Of a DNA stretch of 64,000 bases, positions 53,395-64,000 are shown one piece after another. Numbering within the stretch: the stretch's first letter is position 1; each line of letters begins with the position of its first letter. This DNA comes from Codonopsis lanceolata (taxonomy: Eukaryota; Streptophyta; Magnoliopsida; Asterales; Campanulaceae), in contig CM028384.1 of assembly GCA_013146195.2 (NCBI GenBank), positions 78,402,728 to 78,466,727 on the forward strand. Direction: 5' to 3'. The translations under genes were made by a program, and so were the position numbers. The notes beneath the pieces were generated by a model that had not been told where the DNA came from, did not search any database, and saw nothing but the letters and a program-made list of their open reading frames with translations.

Positions 53395-53690
53395 TAGGCA
53401 TTTACAACGTTTATACCACAACGTTTTTACTTGAGACGTTGTGTTAGGAGTAATTCACAATGTTTTTCTGTAAAACGTTGTATATTGATAGTATTTCACA
53501 ACGTTTTTATTGTAAACGTTGTTTATGTATTTTTATTACACGGTTTTTTGGGAAAACGTTGTCTTAAGGGCTACTCAATAACAACGTTTGTAAGAATACG
53601 TTGTATTAAACGTACAATGTTTTTGAGATAAACGTTGTGAAATAATTTCCACAACGTTTTATTAAAATTTGTTGTAAAGTCCAGCACACC
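53395..53690. repeat. Subterminal ACAACGTT repeats of CACTA element E
   Basis: About 14 copies of ACAACGTTTT or its reverse complement (AAAACGTTGT), some with one change (ACAATGTT), lie in both orientations within 300 bp of the terminus. In En/Spm, such motifs bind the element's TNPA-like protein. Many copies are paired head-to-head. Confidence 0.85.
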
Positions 53691-55909
53691 CAAAAAAAAG
53701 AGACGCGGCTTAAATTCCCCCGCACTTAATTTTCCCCCTACTATTACTCTCAGTAAGACTAAGGTCGTTCTCTCTTCATGCTCTTGCGTGTTGTTCTCTC
53801 AAGCTCTCTCTTCATGCTCTCGTGCGACTTTCTCTCAAGCTTTAGCATCAACAAGGTAAGTACCAAGATTTCAATCCTAACTCTCATCATAATATGCGTT
53901 CTAATCTTCCTTTGTTTCTTTTCCCCTTTCAAGCAGATTTCTTAGGAAGAATTATGGGTTTGTTTCTATGATTAGGGCTTGTTTGCTCCCTTGAATTATG
54001 GGTTCATCTAGTAAGCACCTCTCTCGTTCCTGATGTAATTTTGTGCCCTAAACCATGTAATTATGTCGTAATACATAACCTCTGCGGCTCTGCCCTAAAA
54101 TCTGATTTTTTATGAATTAATTGTTTGTTTTTCATGATTTTTTATGAATTAATTGTTTCTTTTTCATTTATATTTTGCCTGAATTAATTGGTTTATTGTG
54201 GATCCTAAATGTTAAGGAACTAGTTTACAGTTCACACATCCAAGTTAATTTATACTGCCTACAAGGTGTTTGATGTTTGGCCTCTAAGAAAATTTAACAA
54301 TCTAGGAAAACTGTCTAGTCAATAAAGATTGAATAATATGTAAAACCATGGTGTTATATATATTACAATAAGATTTCAGTACCTTTTGCAGACCTATACA
54401 ATTGATCAATAGACATGGAGCGACAGATTTTCAAGTGAGTCGAGTCTTAATTGAAATACGTAGTTGATGATGCTTCCATGGCCCAAGTGTAAGTGGCAGC
54501 AGTAGATGGTGGAGAGTCCTTTCATTCCCAGTGGTGTGGTGGTACCATTATCATGCCGTATTCCTTAATTAGGGCGGCTGCGACTGCGGCTGGTACCATG
54601 CACGGTGCATTTGTGGTTACTAAAATATAGTCCTGCTGTCCCAAAGGAAGAGAGGTGCCTACTTTAGCTTGTCTAGTCTATTCTATTTACAACGGACAAG
54701 AATATCCTTGGACGTGTAGAAATACAAAGGTATTTCATTGTGTGTACAAAAACATTAATTTGGTTCATTTCTTGAATGGCTGATGCAACATTTTGATCAT
54801 TCATAGAAATTAAGCAGAGATCACTAAACCGATATGCATCAAACACACTTGACCAATTCCATATACTTACCTTCACATTTGACAATACTAGTAAATAAGC
54901 CTTCCAGCAAACGACATGTAAACCCTGGGAATAACAACTAACTCCAAAATAGCATGAAGAGACTGTTATATTTTCAAATGTACTCCATTTTATAACTACG
55001 TTACAACTATAATAAGTTGTTTCTAGTACTTCACATTTGAAAATATAATATAAATTCATAAGTATATATAGGACTCAAAAACTCGAGACTGGGGTGACTG
55101 AGTGAGATATTGGTCATTAATTTATTGGTTCAAATACAATCACTCATAATATGTTTCGATTTAACCATTATTTCGTATTTGGGCAAACCATGTATAAATC
55201 AGGTTATATTTCTGATTTCTCCATACAAAATAAATTGTTATCCATTTCAAAATGCATGAATCAATTCGATTCCACCTCTAATTTGTTAATTTTACATTTG
55301 AGCAGACCTATAAACTCCTGGTTTCCAACCACCCTGGTTAAATTCAAAGTCAAATTTCATGTTAACAAGATTCTGCTAGGTACAAAATAGGTTCAGAAAG
55401 ACCTTGGTGTTCTTTTGTTTTTGTCCTGAAATAGATACATCAAGTGCTAAATGAGTAACATTTTTCCATTTAGTCAACCATCATACATTATTTTACATTT
55501 TGTTTTTTTGTTACTTTTCCTTGCCTTTTGCAGACAAATCCAAATCTCATGTCATATGACTATGGCATGCGCACTTTCATGTATGTTTAAAGTTTTTGCC
55601 TTTTCTCCTTTCCAACTCATACTCTCTTCAGTTTTTTATTCAACAAGTTTAACATGGGTGGCAGGTAAATTACACCTGATAGTTCCCAATAATTTCCTTT
55701 GTACATGTATTTTATTTTCTCTGTTCGATCTCTATCAAGAAAAGACTATCATTCAGAAACTTCCGAGAGCATTCACAGAGCATGCATGCATAAATAGCGC
55801 ATGTGGTTCACCACACTCGGAGTTGTTCTTGATCTGATCCCACAATACCTAATATAAGAAACAGGAACAAGTTGTAGAATTCTCCAGACTGAATGTGTTA
55901 AGGGCAATC
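53691..55909. other. Internal sequence of E, no gene identified
   Basis: A CT-rich leader (about 53740-53860) ends in CAACAAG|GTAAGTACC, a good splice donor at 53855, which could be the first exon of the element's transcript. After that I see AT-rich, intron-like sequence. The minus frame at 54673-55059 (128 aa) and the plus frames at 55151-55837 have no recognisable motif. Confidence 0.45.
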
Positions 55910-56207
55910 ATGGTTGAACAAGAAAACCATTCCCTATCTGTAACTGCAAAGCTAAATCCAAGTTTGTTCTTCCACACCATTGTAATTACCTCGGTCCTCA
56001 TATGTTCCCTTCATGAAACCACAGCAGCAGGTCAGCACAAACTTACGAACTTTGGTGCAATCATTCATCTTAATACCCGTATTGGGAAAGAAGTGAAAGT
56101 AGCCATGAAAATTGCAGTTCGAAACATCATCAACTACTCAATTGGTGATAAGTTAGCTCTTCATTTTTACAACTCCAGCAACAATCCTCTTCAAGCAACT
56201 AATGCTG
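55910..56207 (+). pseudogene. Glutamate-receptor-like (GLR) gene fragment, exon 1
   Basis: ATG at 55910 gives MVEQENHSLSVTAKLN, a hydrophobic signal-peptide-like stretch (LFFHTIVITSVLICSL), then NFGAIIHLNTRIGKEVKVAMKIAV, and KLALHFYNSSNNPLQATNA. This is the start of the ligand-binding ANF-receptor domain of plant GLRs (compare the usual GAI.D..SR.GKE...AM..A). The exon ends AATGCTG|GTAAGT at 56207/56208. GLRs are plasma-membrane amino-acid-gated cation channels; only the first ~135 residues are present here, so no channel can be made. It lies inside CACTA element E. Confidence 0.72.
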
Positions 56208-58142
56208 GTAAGTAAACCTTACTGCATGTTTACTTTTCTCTTTTCATGGTCAACAAGCATATGTATTGGCTATCTATACACAGAAACTTTGTTCTGCATG
56301 AAAAAAAAATGTAAATAATAGTGATGCAGGCAGTCTCGCGCTTGATTATCTCGACCGTTTAGACCGGGCGCGCGGAAAAGAGCATAACTTTTGACTCGGG
56401 TGGAGTTACGGGCCCGTCACATATCAAAACGAAGCTCTCGAAAAGACGAACAAAACAACCGAGTTTCACTCAATTATGAGCATTTTTTAAGGCCAAAAAA
56501 TGTCATTTAGATAGTGTTACGGGCCACTGAAGTTTTTTTGTCAGTTTCAGGTTTTTTTGTAATTTTAACTATTTATTACTTTTATGGTTTTAGACATATT
56601 TAAACACTTTTAGGGTTGTTTTTGAGGTAGTTTTTTCCGTTTATGAACAAGTTACTTTTTCGTAATTCCGGTATTCATTGAATCAACGTGAATTGACGCC
56701 TAGATCGTGGTAGGTTTGCGAACCTCAACAGGATTTGGAAGATCAACGCTGGTAGTCGTGTACGATCTCAACAGCTTTGATATATATCGGTTACTTTTTA
56801 GTTACTTCCGCTACATCAAATAGTAAAAGAAAGACTAGTGGTACTAAAAATATAAAAGTGATAATAGTAATACTTTAAAAAAATATGTCGTTGCACTGTT
56901 TTATCAGCTACTATCATTGTCAGGCTGTCAGCTTCTGTTTATATTATAGATACATTGTCAATACAATATAGTTGCCTATGATTATTAGTGGTATACCTAT
57001 AGATGACAGTAGTGTTGTTTTATTGATTCAGAATTATTTCTCATGGATCACTTGTTCTAACATGGAAAGTTGGTAATAGATCAAGATTATTGATCTAAAT
57101 TCGGGTAATTCCTTTTGATAAAAAAGAAAAAAAGTAAAAATAAACTCAAGTATGACAATAAAGGAGAATAAGAAAGAGTAATTGATTAGAGAACTGAAGG
57201 TAAATTACACCAGATCTCCCCCTTGTTTTCAAAATTGAGCTCACACTCTATTATTGCGTAGGCCAACCAGTAAGCTAAAAAGTGGTCAAGAAGATGTCTC
57301 ATTTGTTCAAATACTTTTGTTTCTTTCATTCTTTCTTTTTCATGTGTTTGTTATTTAGTTCTTTAAGTATCTTTTATATCTGAGCCTATATAATTAAGAT
57401 AACTGTTTAAGATACTTGATAAATACCTTAGATGTTCGGCTATTGATATGCTGCATGCACTTTTTCTAGAATTGCTAGGCTACGTTTAGAAGATCAAGAT
57501 CCAAGCCTTCGAACTATAGTTTGGGCCTTGAATTCGAATTCTTCTTTTGGTTGTAAAACATTTTCGAAATATGTATTGAGAAATTTAAATTTAGCATTGG
57601 ATGCTGCCTACAACATGATCACTCAATGTTAGCATATAAAGTCTTATAAGAAGGTTATTTATAGGCACTCTAAAAGTCTTTGGTTGTCATCAGCATTTCA
57701 ATTTACAGTCTCTCACGGGAGTGAAGAAGTCATGTGGGTATCCAACAAAGCGAGAGACGAGAGTAAAGCATAATCTTGTAAGCAATAGGGAAGATAATCC
57801 TGGAAAAGGATGATGTGATTGATTGCATTCCTTGTAGGTCACCCCATGACATTCAATTGTTCAAACCAATCACATGTATTTTGGTAATCTGTAGGCTATA
57901 TTTTGTAAGAATAGCACTGCCTTTTGGGAAAGCATGGAACGAGGTCATTGTAATTCACCCTAAGAGGGAGAGAAAGCATGATGATGAGTTTCTTCTTTAT
58001 CAAACATATTCATTGTTCATCCTTGTTCTGTTTCGTGCAAAAAATCAGAACCCTTGGTAATATGTCTTTAGCAGTATAAATGGAAATGTTTGGGAATAAC
58101 TATGCTGATAGTGTTTATAGGAAGTCTTAACTTTTGTTGCAG
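56208..58142 (+). other. GLR intron 1 with an inserted GC-richer block
   Basis: GT at 56208 and AG at 58141-58142, phase 1, joining GCTG to CGGAAGAC so that A-G-A-E-D-L reads through. Near 56335-56830 the base composition changes sharply (CCGTTTAGACCGGGCGCGCGG, TTACGGGCC twice), suggesting an inserted repeat; no termini found. The rest is AT-rich. Frames at 57815-58060 have no motif. Confidence 0.6.
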
Positions 58143-58245
58143 CGGAAGACCTAATAAGAGAGAAGGGTGTGCAAGCAATAGTTGACGTGGAGACATGGGC
58201 TAAGATGATCATTGTCGTACATATGCCCAAAGGAAGCCCCAACTA
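58143..58245 (+). pseudogene. GLR gene fragment, exon 2 (truncated)
   Basis: Reads AEDLIREKGVQAIVDVETWAKMIIVVHMPKGSPN in frame with exon 1 through a phase-1 junction. This matches the GLR stretch usually like AEELI..K.VQ.I.G...W.EA..VA. Similarity ends after about 34 codons; what follows is AT-rich and not GLR-like. No ion-channel domain occurs in the window. Confidence 0.7.
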
Positions 58246-59514
58246 TTTTTGGTTTGCTTTGATCAGAATAATACTTATAAAAAACTTAGTATGAACATCA
58301 AACGAATGATCAACTGAATAGCCTTAAAGTTTCAATACTGCAAACAATTGATTCACTAAAAAATATAAGGAAAACACTGTCGAAGATCTCTGAAGGATGG
58401 GTCAATGGAAAGAGAAACACACCTAGAAACATAAATCTGTTTAACTAGAGGTCATGAAATAAATGGAAATTACATGGGAGCCAAACCTAGAAATGACATT
58501 GCGATTGAGGCATATTATAGAAAAGAAAATGTGTTCCAATTTACTGTTGTTGTGGTTTAAATTCCCAATAGTAGTCTGATGTAGTTTTAGTTTGGGCAGG
58601 ATTTTAGAATAGGCAACAATCTGAGCGAACAACGTGGATAATTATATTTTTATTAGGTATTTTTGATCTTGTTTTCTGTGGTTAGAGTTGGTGGGTCAAT
58701 TTTTGCTATTGAACTATCATTGTAATGTATTGGTTGTTAATTGGATAACTAATCAAGGTGGTCATAAATTCTCCTGACTAAAAGTGCATCAACATAGGCA
58801 TAAAACTAGTCCAAAAAACAACAAAAGAAAAAAAAATCATCCTCTGTCCTATGTGTATATATATCTGTGTGTGGATTGAACCCTGAAAGTGGTATTTTGG
58901 ATTGATCAATGCATATTAAATTTGGTCATCCTCAATATTTTCCCCTTTTAGCTCTGTCGCCGTCCACCCATTTGCCTCCAGCCGCCGTTCTCTTTCTTCC
59001 AAAAACTGTAAGTTTCTGTTCAATTCAAAGTAGTTGAGAACTCCATATTTTGAGTCCTAATTTTCAATTAATGTAAGCTCTGTCCTAATTTTTAGTTTAT
59101 GTGTGTGTGTGTGTGTTGTTGTTGTTGTTGTTGTTGTTGTGTATGTGTATATATATACATATTTGTGAGTGGACTGAACCCTACAACTGATTAAATTTGG
59201 TATAGAGAATACATTACTGAATCGGAACACGTGTAATCTTAAGACAGTCCAAAGTCTAATTTATGTATCAAACAAGTAACATTATTAAAGGTTCTAACTT
59301 GCAAATTTTTTATTAGTGCATAATATAAGCATGGAAGAAGTGAAGTATTCATTAGTTACATTAGTTACTTGAATCTTAACTTTAATAAGACTTTAACTTA
59401 TAAAACAAAGCGTTATTAAAAGTTCACTTATAGTTATAAGGTTGTGCTTTTAGCATAAATGTTGACATTTTATGACATCCTAAAACAAATCTCAAAGATG
59501 ATATATCTGTTAGA
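58246..59514. other. AT-rich sequence of E, no gene seen
   Basis: Contains a (TG)n(TTG)n microsatellite at about 59101-59140. The stretches near 58853-58920 and 59140-59205 are partly alike (TATATAT..GTGTGTGGATTGAACCCT and TGTGAGTGGACTGAACCCT), which may be a short duplication. No gene supported. Confidence 0.45.
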
Positions 59515-60205
59515 CTATGAATGGTGATCAAAACAACTTAGTTTATTAAACAAAATACTTCTGGCTTTATAATCCTTACAAATAACAAAGCACTTGAAAA
59601 ATAGGCCATTGAGCCTATTTGCTAAGAAAGCTAACAAATAATAGAAACATAAAAGAAACCTTGAACAGCCCTGAAGAATAGGTACTAATCTTAACATGCC
59701 TTGACTAAGTCGACCAAACTTATCCCAACAAGGCTACAATCCCTCCCTTGAACTCATTGCCATTTGCCAAGCAATTAGTTCAATGTTGAAGCAGCACACA
59801 TACCAAATTTGTCTCTGATGTTCTGGAATGTGTCTAACTTTAGAGGTTTAGTCATCACGTTAGCAAGATCCCTAAGGAAATGAAATCTTACTCGTATATG
59901 TTTGGAACAGCCATGTAGAACAGGATTATCACACCTTAATATGGTAGCACCTGCCTACTTATGCCCAATTTCTCTCAAAATTCTTCTCATCCAAACTGCC
60001 TGGAAAGCAAATGTAGTAGCTGCAACAAATTTAGCTTCTGTTGTTGACAAAGTAACTATTGGTTGCTTCTTTGATGACCAAGCCACTGCACCTCCACACA
60101 TCAGAAATACATACATGATGTACTTTTGCTATCCTCTGAATCCCCAACATAATCACTATCTGTGAATGCCATCAAGTTGCTGATTTCTGTCCTTTTATAG
60201 AATAC
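59515..60205 (-). pseudogene. Copia RNase H fragment with adjoining LTR-like start
   Basis: On the minus strand, frames near 60200-59790 read MAFTDSDYVGDSEDSKSTS, CGGAVAWSSKKQPIVTLSTTEAKFVAA, VWMRRILREIGHK, HGCSKHIRVRFHFLRDL, VMTKPLKLDTFQNIRDKFG. This is a copia RNase H unrelated in detail to that of A. A short LTR-like stretch follows (59720-59515). Stops are present. It is a scrap inside CACTA element E. Confidence 0.72.
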
Positions 60206-60280
60206 ACCAAAAAAAATTAACAGAAGATGGAACAAGAAAAATACTGGATGTGGAAATTATAGAATAACTAGAATTACCGT

Positions 60281-60475
60281 TCATCCAATTTCTGGGGGTT
60301 GGAAATGATAGTCAGTTTGATAAGGCTGGTCTGTGGGTTGAGATTGAAGATTGTTTAAATTGTGACAAGTTGCTCCAAGATCAATCACTAGAAAGCCTAA
60401 CATAAGTAGGAAGACAACAGATCTATCCATGACTGTGAACTTTGAAGCTGTATCGAACACATTCTTGTAATCCAT
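60281..60475 (-). other. Possible small secreted-protein fragment
   Basis: A 64-codon minus-strand frame contains MDRSVVFLLMLGFLVIDLGAT, which has the hydrophobic core of a signal peptide, then a polar Gln/Pro tail and a possible splice donor (AACG|GTAATT, about 60279). It could be another captured gene end or chance. I do not recognise the family. Confidence 0.25.
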
Positions 60476-60570
60476 CCTTCCTTAATGAGTGTGATCTTAA
60501 TAATATAATGGTTATTTTTCTAATGTGTGTATTTTCTTAGTTTAGGTGTAAAATTAGAATCCTCATTTCG

Positions 60571-61805
60571 ATGGATAAAGCTTGGGTGCATCTGCCAAGG
60601 TTTCGAATCTTAACTCAAATATTAGTTTGGTACTAACATGCTTTCTTGTTTCTTGCCAACTAATTTTTTTAAGTCTTCTTTGTAGACCACTCCCTGCATA
60701 TGGTGCAGGAGCTAGAGCTTTCGTTGCAAGTGCTATGGAAAAGTTAGGAAATCCCCCAAAAATTTAGTGTCCTTGTACTCAGTACAGAAATCATATTTAT
60801 CAAACTAGGGATGAGGTAGTGACACACTTGGTTATATTTGGGATGGATGTGATATACACCACTTGGTTTTTTCATGGGGAAGAATGTCCTAGCACTTCCT
60901 CTAAAGTGACATGTGGTTGTGATGAAATACCAGATACATATAGGATGTTTGTAGATGCGTATATTAACGAGGAAGAAACTCCAGATGATAATGAAGAAAA
61001 AAGAGATGGACATTTTTCTAAATTGTTGGAAGAAGCAGAAACTCCCCTGTACCCAGGTTGCATTGACTACACAAAGTTGACAGCAACAGTAGTACTTTTT
61101 AAACTTAATGTTGTCAATGGAATTTCTGATAAGGCATTTACTGAACTTCTTAAAGTTATGAGTGGCATGTTACCACAAGAAAATACACTTCCTGGTTCAA
61201 CATATGCTGCCGAAAAGTTACTTAAGACCTTTGACTTAGGGTATGAAAAAATACATGCATGTGTCAATGATTGTTGTCTATTCAGAAAAGACCTTGCTGA
61301 TCTAGACAATTGCCCACGATGCGGGAAATCCTGGTGGAAAGTGGTTGGAAAAGGAGATGAGCGCAAAATTAAAAAGGGGGTACCGACCAAGGTTTTAAGG
61401 TACTTTCCGATTATTCCTAGATTTGAGAGGATGTTCAGATCATCAGAAAATTCTAAACAATTATTATGGCCTAGCACTCATCATAGTAAGGATAACAAGA
61501 TGCAACATCCAGTTGATTCGCCACAATGGAACTTTATTGATGCTAACTGGTCTGATTTTGCATCTGATCATCGAAATTTAAGACTTGCTCTTGCTACAGA
61601 TGGATTTAATCCTTATCGTAATCTAAGCTCCACATACAGTTGTTGGCCCGTGATACTTGTTACTTACAACCTTCCCACATGGCTATGCATGAAAAGAGAG
61701 AACATGATGTTAACTTTGTTAATCCCTGGGCCAAAGCAACCAGGAAATGATCTTGGGGTTATTCATAAGAGCAGAAGCATGAAAGACTATAAAACTCAAA
61801 TCTGA
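60571..61805 (+). pseudogene. CACTA transposase (TNP2-like), 5' part
   Basis: ATG at 60571 (MDKAWVHLPR) opens the transposase-associated domain usual at the TNP2 start. A likely intron runs from 60600 (AG|GTTTCG) to about 60686 (TTGTAG|ACC), after which PLPAYGAGARAFVASAMEKLGNPPKI continues; a TAG then replaces an expected codon before CPC (60765-60767). From ~60800: FHGEECP, FSKLLEEAETPLYPGC, KLTATVVLFKLNVVNGISDKA, LPGSTYAAEKLL, FDLGYEKIHACVNDCCLFRKDL, DNCPRCGKSWWKV and LALATDGFNPYRNLSSTYS, whose Asp is the first catalytic residue of the TNP2 family. The frame decays after PGPKQPGNDLG and stops at 61805; the rest is replaced by LINE-2. The protein would bind and move CACTA ends. It is not functional here. 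Confidence 0.85.
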
Positions 61806-61866
61806 CAGCTTTTTATTTGACAAGGATAATATCTGTGCCTCCCCAGTTATCCAAGATTGTAAAGAT

Positions 61867-64000
61867 CATTTTTCTCTTTCTTTTTTTATTTTTTTTATTT
61901 TTTAGGGAAGCAGGGCGGCACCTGCGAAAATATTATTAAAATAACACAAGAAAACAGGGAGGGGGACAACCAGCCTTACCCAAAGAGGGGGGGACAAAGG
62001 AGCCTTACCTCTAAAAAACACACAAGGCCTAGAACAAACTATTTGCGGAAAGAAAATAAACCTCTATCATCTAACATCAAAGCCTTGCGAACAATAGACG
62101 GGAGATCAGCCTTATTATGATAAATGACACACCCAGGATGCAGAGAGCCACAGTAGGCAAGACGGTCTGCCACTCTTTTTTGTTCTCTAAAGACATGAGC
62201 AAGAGCAAAGCCACCAAGTAGGGATTGACATTCACGAATTCCATATACATAGTTCCACGGGATCTGATGAATACCTGAGATGCCATTAACAGCCACCAGA
62301 GAGTCGGATTCAACTAAAACTTTATTCAGCCCCAAGTTCTTACATAAACGAAGGCCATCCCGAAGAGCCATAATTTCAGCATACATATTAGAGCCGTCAC
62401 CATAATTATTGGAAAAAGCCGCCACCATAGTCCCGTCATGACGACGAATAACCCCCCCCCTCCAGAACATCTGCCCTGAATAGCCGATCCATCGGTATTA
62501 AGTTTTATGAAATCTAACTCGGGAGACTCCCACCGCAGCCATTGTCCACGAGGGACTGTAACGTTTTTGATGCTCAAATGAAGGCCCTGAATAGAAAGAT
62601 TTTCTAGCAATGACATACTAACTTTCGGCTGGAACATAAACAAAATATCTTCAAGTCCCTTCATAATCCTCCCATGAATGCAGTCAACCGACATATTGAT
62701 ATTGTCAAACGTGGCCGAGCAACGAGTCTTCCAAATCTCCCAGCAGACAAGGATACAGATGCCAACTTTACACGCACCAAACTGGCTACGAGTCGATGAA
62801 TGAGTGATCCACGAATTCACCAAATTAACCATAGAAGAATACCGGCCTACCATGTTAAATACCTGCGCAAAATGGCTCCAAAGAGTTGTAGCAATCTCGA
62901 AATGAATAAGAAGATGCTCCAAGGATTCTTGCGCAGATTGTCGACAACAGCGGCATTTTGAAGCCAATTGAACTTTAAAACGGTGAAGATCAAGATCTAC
63001 TGGAAGAGCTCGGTGCAAAACTTTCCAAAGAAATCCGCTCATGCGCAATGGAATCCAAGGCTGCCAAAGTTTGCTAGCCCACGCAATCTTAGGCCACGGA
63101 TGTCTGAAAGATTTCCAATATAGAGAAGCCGAGAAAACACCCTCTTTAGACAACATGAAAACATGTTTATCTTCCGTATTAACATCCAGCTTCACTTTGT
63201 AAATCTCTGTGTGAAGCGTCGAAGGAATCAGAGGCAACAAATCCTGAAGAAAAGGGACCGCCTCTCGGACTGTTGACTGGAGGTCCATAGGACGCGGGCC
63301 GATCAAAGTAGAGCCACACCAGTTCGTGTTCCAGAATGAAATATCACCCCGACCTACAACCCATCTGGTATTCTCCAACACTCTCGGCATATGCTCCATA
63401 ACAGCCTTCCAAACATGAGAAGAGAAGGCAGGAACATTAAACCCATCTGCATTCCCCTATTTGGCGCGAACAAAACGAGCCCAAAGACTCTTTCCTTGAA
63501 TGGCACTCCAAGCAAGTTTAGCATGAAGAGAACCCATAACTTGGGAAAGGGGACGGATACCAAGCCCTCCTTCCTTAATCGGCCTACAAACATGATCCCA
63601 AGATATCCAATGAGCACGATCTTCCCCTGCTGAGCTCCATAGAAAATTGGCCATATGTTTTTCCAGCTTTAGAAGAAACTTTTTGGGGAGTTTAAAAGCA
63701 GCTAGAGCATAAATCGGAATGCTACATAAAACCGATTTGAGCAAAACAATTTTGGCACCAAAGGATAATAATCTAGCCTTCCAACCACTAATGCGAGATA
63801 GGAACCTTTTTTCGACATTCTCGAAATATTCATACTTCACCCTTCCTTTAAACAGAGGCATCCCCAAATATTTAATTGGCAACTGAAGTTGTTTACATCC
63901 TGACCACTGCACAAGATTTTGGATCTTCCTCCGAGTAGAATGACGCGAAGTGATAAACCCACTTTTCTCCAAATTTATAAGTTGTCCCGACGCTTGTTCA
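61867..64000 (-). mobile_element. L1-type LINE 'LINE-2', 3' part (runs off the window)
   Basis: A T-rich run (61870-61903) is the poly(A) tail on the minus strand, next to the 3' UTR shared with LINE-1 (GGCGGCACC, GGGGACAACCAGCCTTACCC, GACAAAGGAGCC). Coding sequence continues to the window end, so the 5' end is not seen. It is inserted in CACTA element E just past the decayed transposase. Confidence 0.88.
62039..63972 (-). pseudogene. LINE-2 ORF2, C-terminal part (RT end, zf-RVT, RNase H)
   Basis: 63972-63457: post-RT region (WKARLLSFGAKIVLLKSVLC, FLWSSAGEDRAHWISWDHVC, CRPIKEGGLGIRPLSQV). 63399-62326: zf-RVT part (LWKVLHRALPVDLDLHRFKV, ASKCRCCRQSAQESLEHLL) and RNase H start (FIKLNTDGSAIQGRCSGGGGLF). 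62470-62039: rest of RNase H (YAEIMALRDGLRLC, VESDSLVAVNG, KRVADRLAY). The acidic residues are present. A frameshift lies in a C/G run near 62452-62461, and a stop near 63455-63460. Confidence 0.88.

Larger units (their letters stand above)
53381..61866 (+). mobile_element. CACTA (En/Spm) transposon 'E', left part
   Basis: Starts CACTACAACAAAA, the CACTA-superfamily terminus, followed by subterminal repeats (53400-53690), an exon-like leader, a GLR gene fragment, a copia scrap and the start of a TNP2-type transposase on the same strand. LINE-2 cuts it at about 61867. The right terminus and the 3-bp target duplication are not in the window. The link between the terminus at 53381 and the transposase 7.2 kb away rests on orientation and spacing only. 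Confidence 0.65.

Noticed and set aside
54540..54665. Short minus-strand coding-like stretch (TNAPCMVPAAVAAALIKEYG)
   Set aside because: It looks protein-like for about 40 codons, but I do not recognise it and nothing around it supports a gene.
55910..58245. Functional GLR gene
   Set aside because: Only about 135 of some 900 residues are present, with no channel domain.
1..64000. tRNA, rRNA or organellar genes
   Set aside because: I looked for tRNA-like arms and rRNA landmarks and found none; only retroelement primer sites matched tRNA sequence.

Overview
This window is gene-poor nuclear DNA of a flowering plant, most likely a dicot; the species cannot be named from the sequence. Evidence: nested LTR retrotransposons of plant Ty3/gypsy (Tat/Ogre-like) and Ty1/copia (SIRE-like) type, L1-type LINEs, a CACTA (En/Spm) transposon, an LRR fragment of a plant NLR resistance gene and a fragment of a plant glutamate-receptor-like gene with a spliceosomal intron. 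No intact host gene was found, and nearly every coding stretch belongs to a decayed mobile element.

Layout. (1) 1-13961 and 14062-28365 are two versions of one ~14 kb segment separated by exactly 100 N. Each holds a minus-strand, internally deleted Tat/Ogre-like element (here 'O'; LTRs 1-1634 / 8766-10724 and 14202-16139 / 23168-25127), then a copia-LTR-like stretch, an NLR LRR exon split by a dimeric MITE, a (TA)n(TG)n microsatellite and an LTR-like promoter segment. Both versions have the same right flank and target-site duplication (GTTGG). The first ends at the gap and the second starts at it, so they look like two unmerged overlapping contigs rather than a real duplication. Their differences cluster at CTG/CAG trinucleotides, as expected of long-read base-calling errors at methylated CHG sites.

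(2) 29633-51568 is an old SIRE-like copia element on the minus strand ('A'), readable in pieces: 3' LTR, extra post-pol ORF, RNase H, RT, integrase, protease, gag. It was opened by several insertions. A solo LTR ('C', 34899-41978, TSD GTATC) split the RT/RNase H junction; a younger deleted copia of the same family ('B', 34932-40764) then landed inside C. A full-length LINE (43318-49053, perfect 15-bp TSD) split the integrase/RT linker. A 5'-truncated LINE (50665-51081, 12-bp TSD) split the gag/protease region. The 5' end of A is cut off by a gypsy-like LTR ('D', 51569-53380).

(3) 53381-~61860 is the left part of a CACTA transposon ('E'): CACTACAAC terminus, dense subterminal ACAACGTT repeats, a probable captured GLR fragment (two exons and an intron), a copia RNase H scrap and the first part of a TNP2-type transposase gene. 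A minus-strand LINE (61867-64000) interrupts it and runs off the window.

The genes do not form a pathway. The window records successive insertions (A, then C, then B; A then LINEs; D then E then LINE). The least explained structure is a tandem array of four hairpins with matched arm changes in the 3' non-coding part of element O (2037-2320, again at 16536-16800). No convincing new host or defence system was found.
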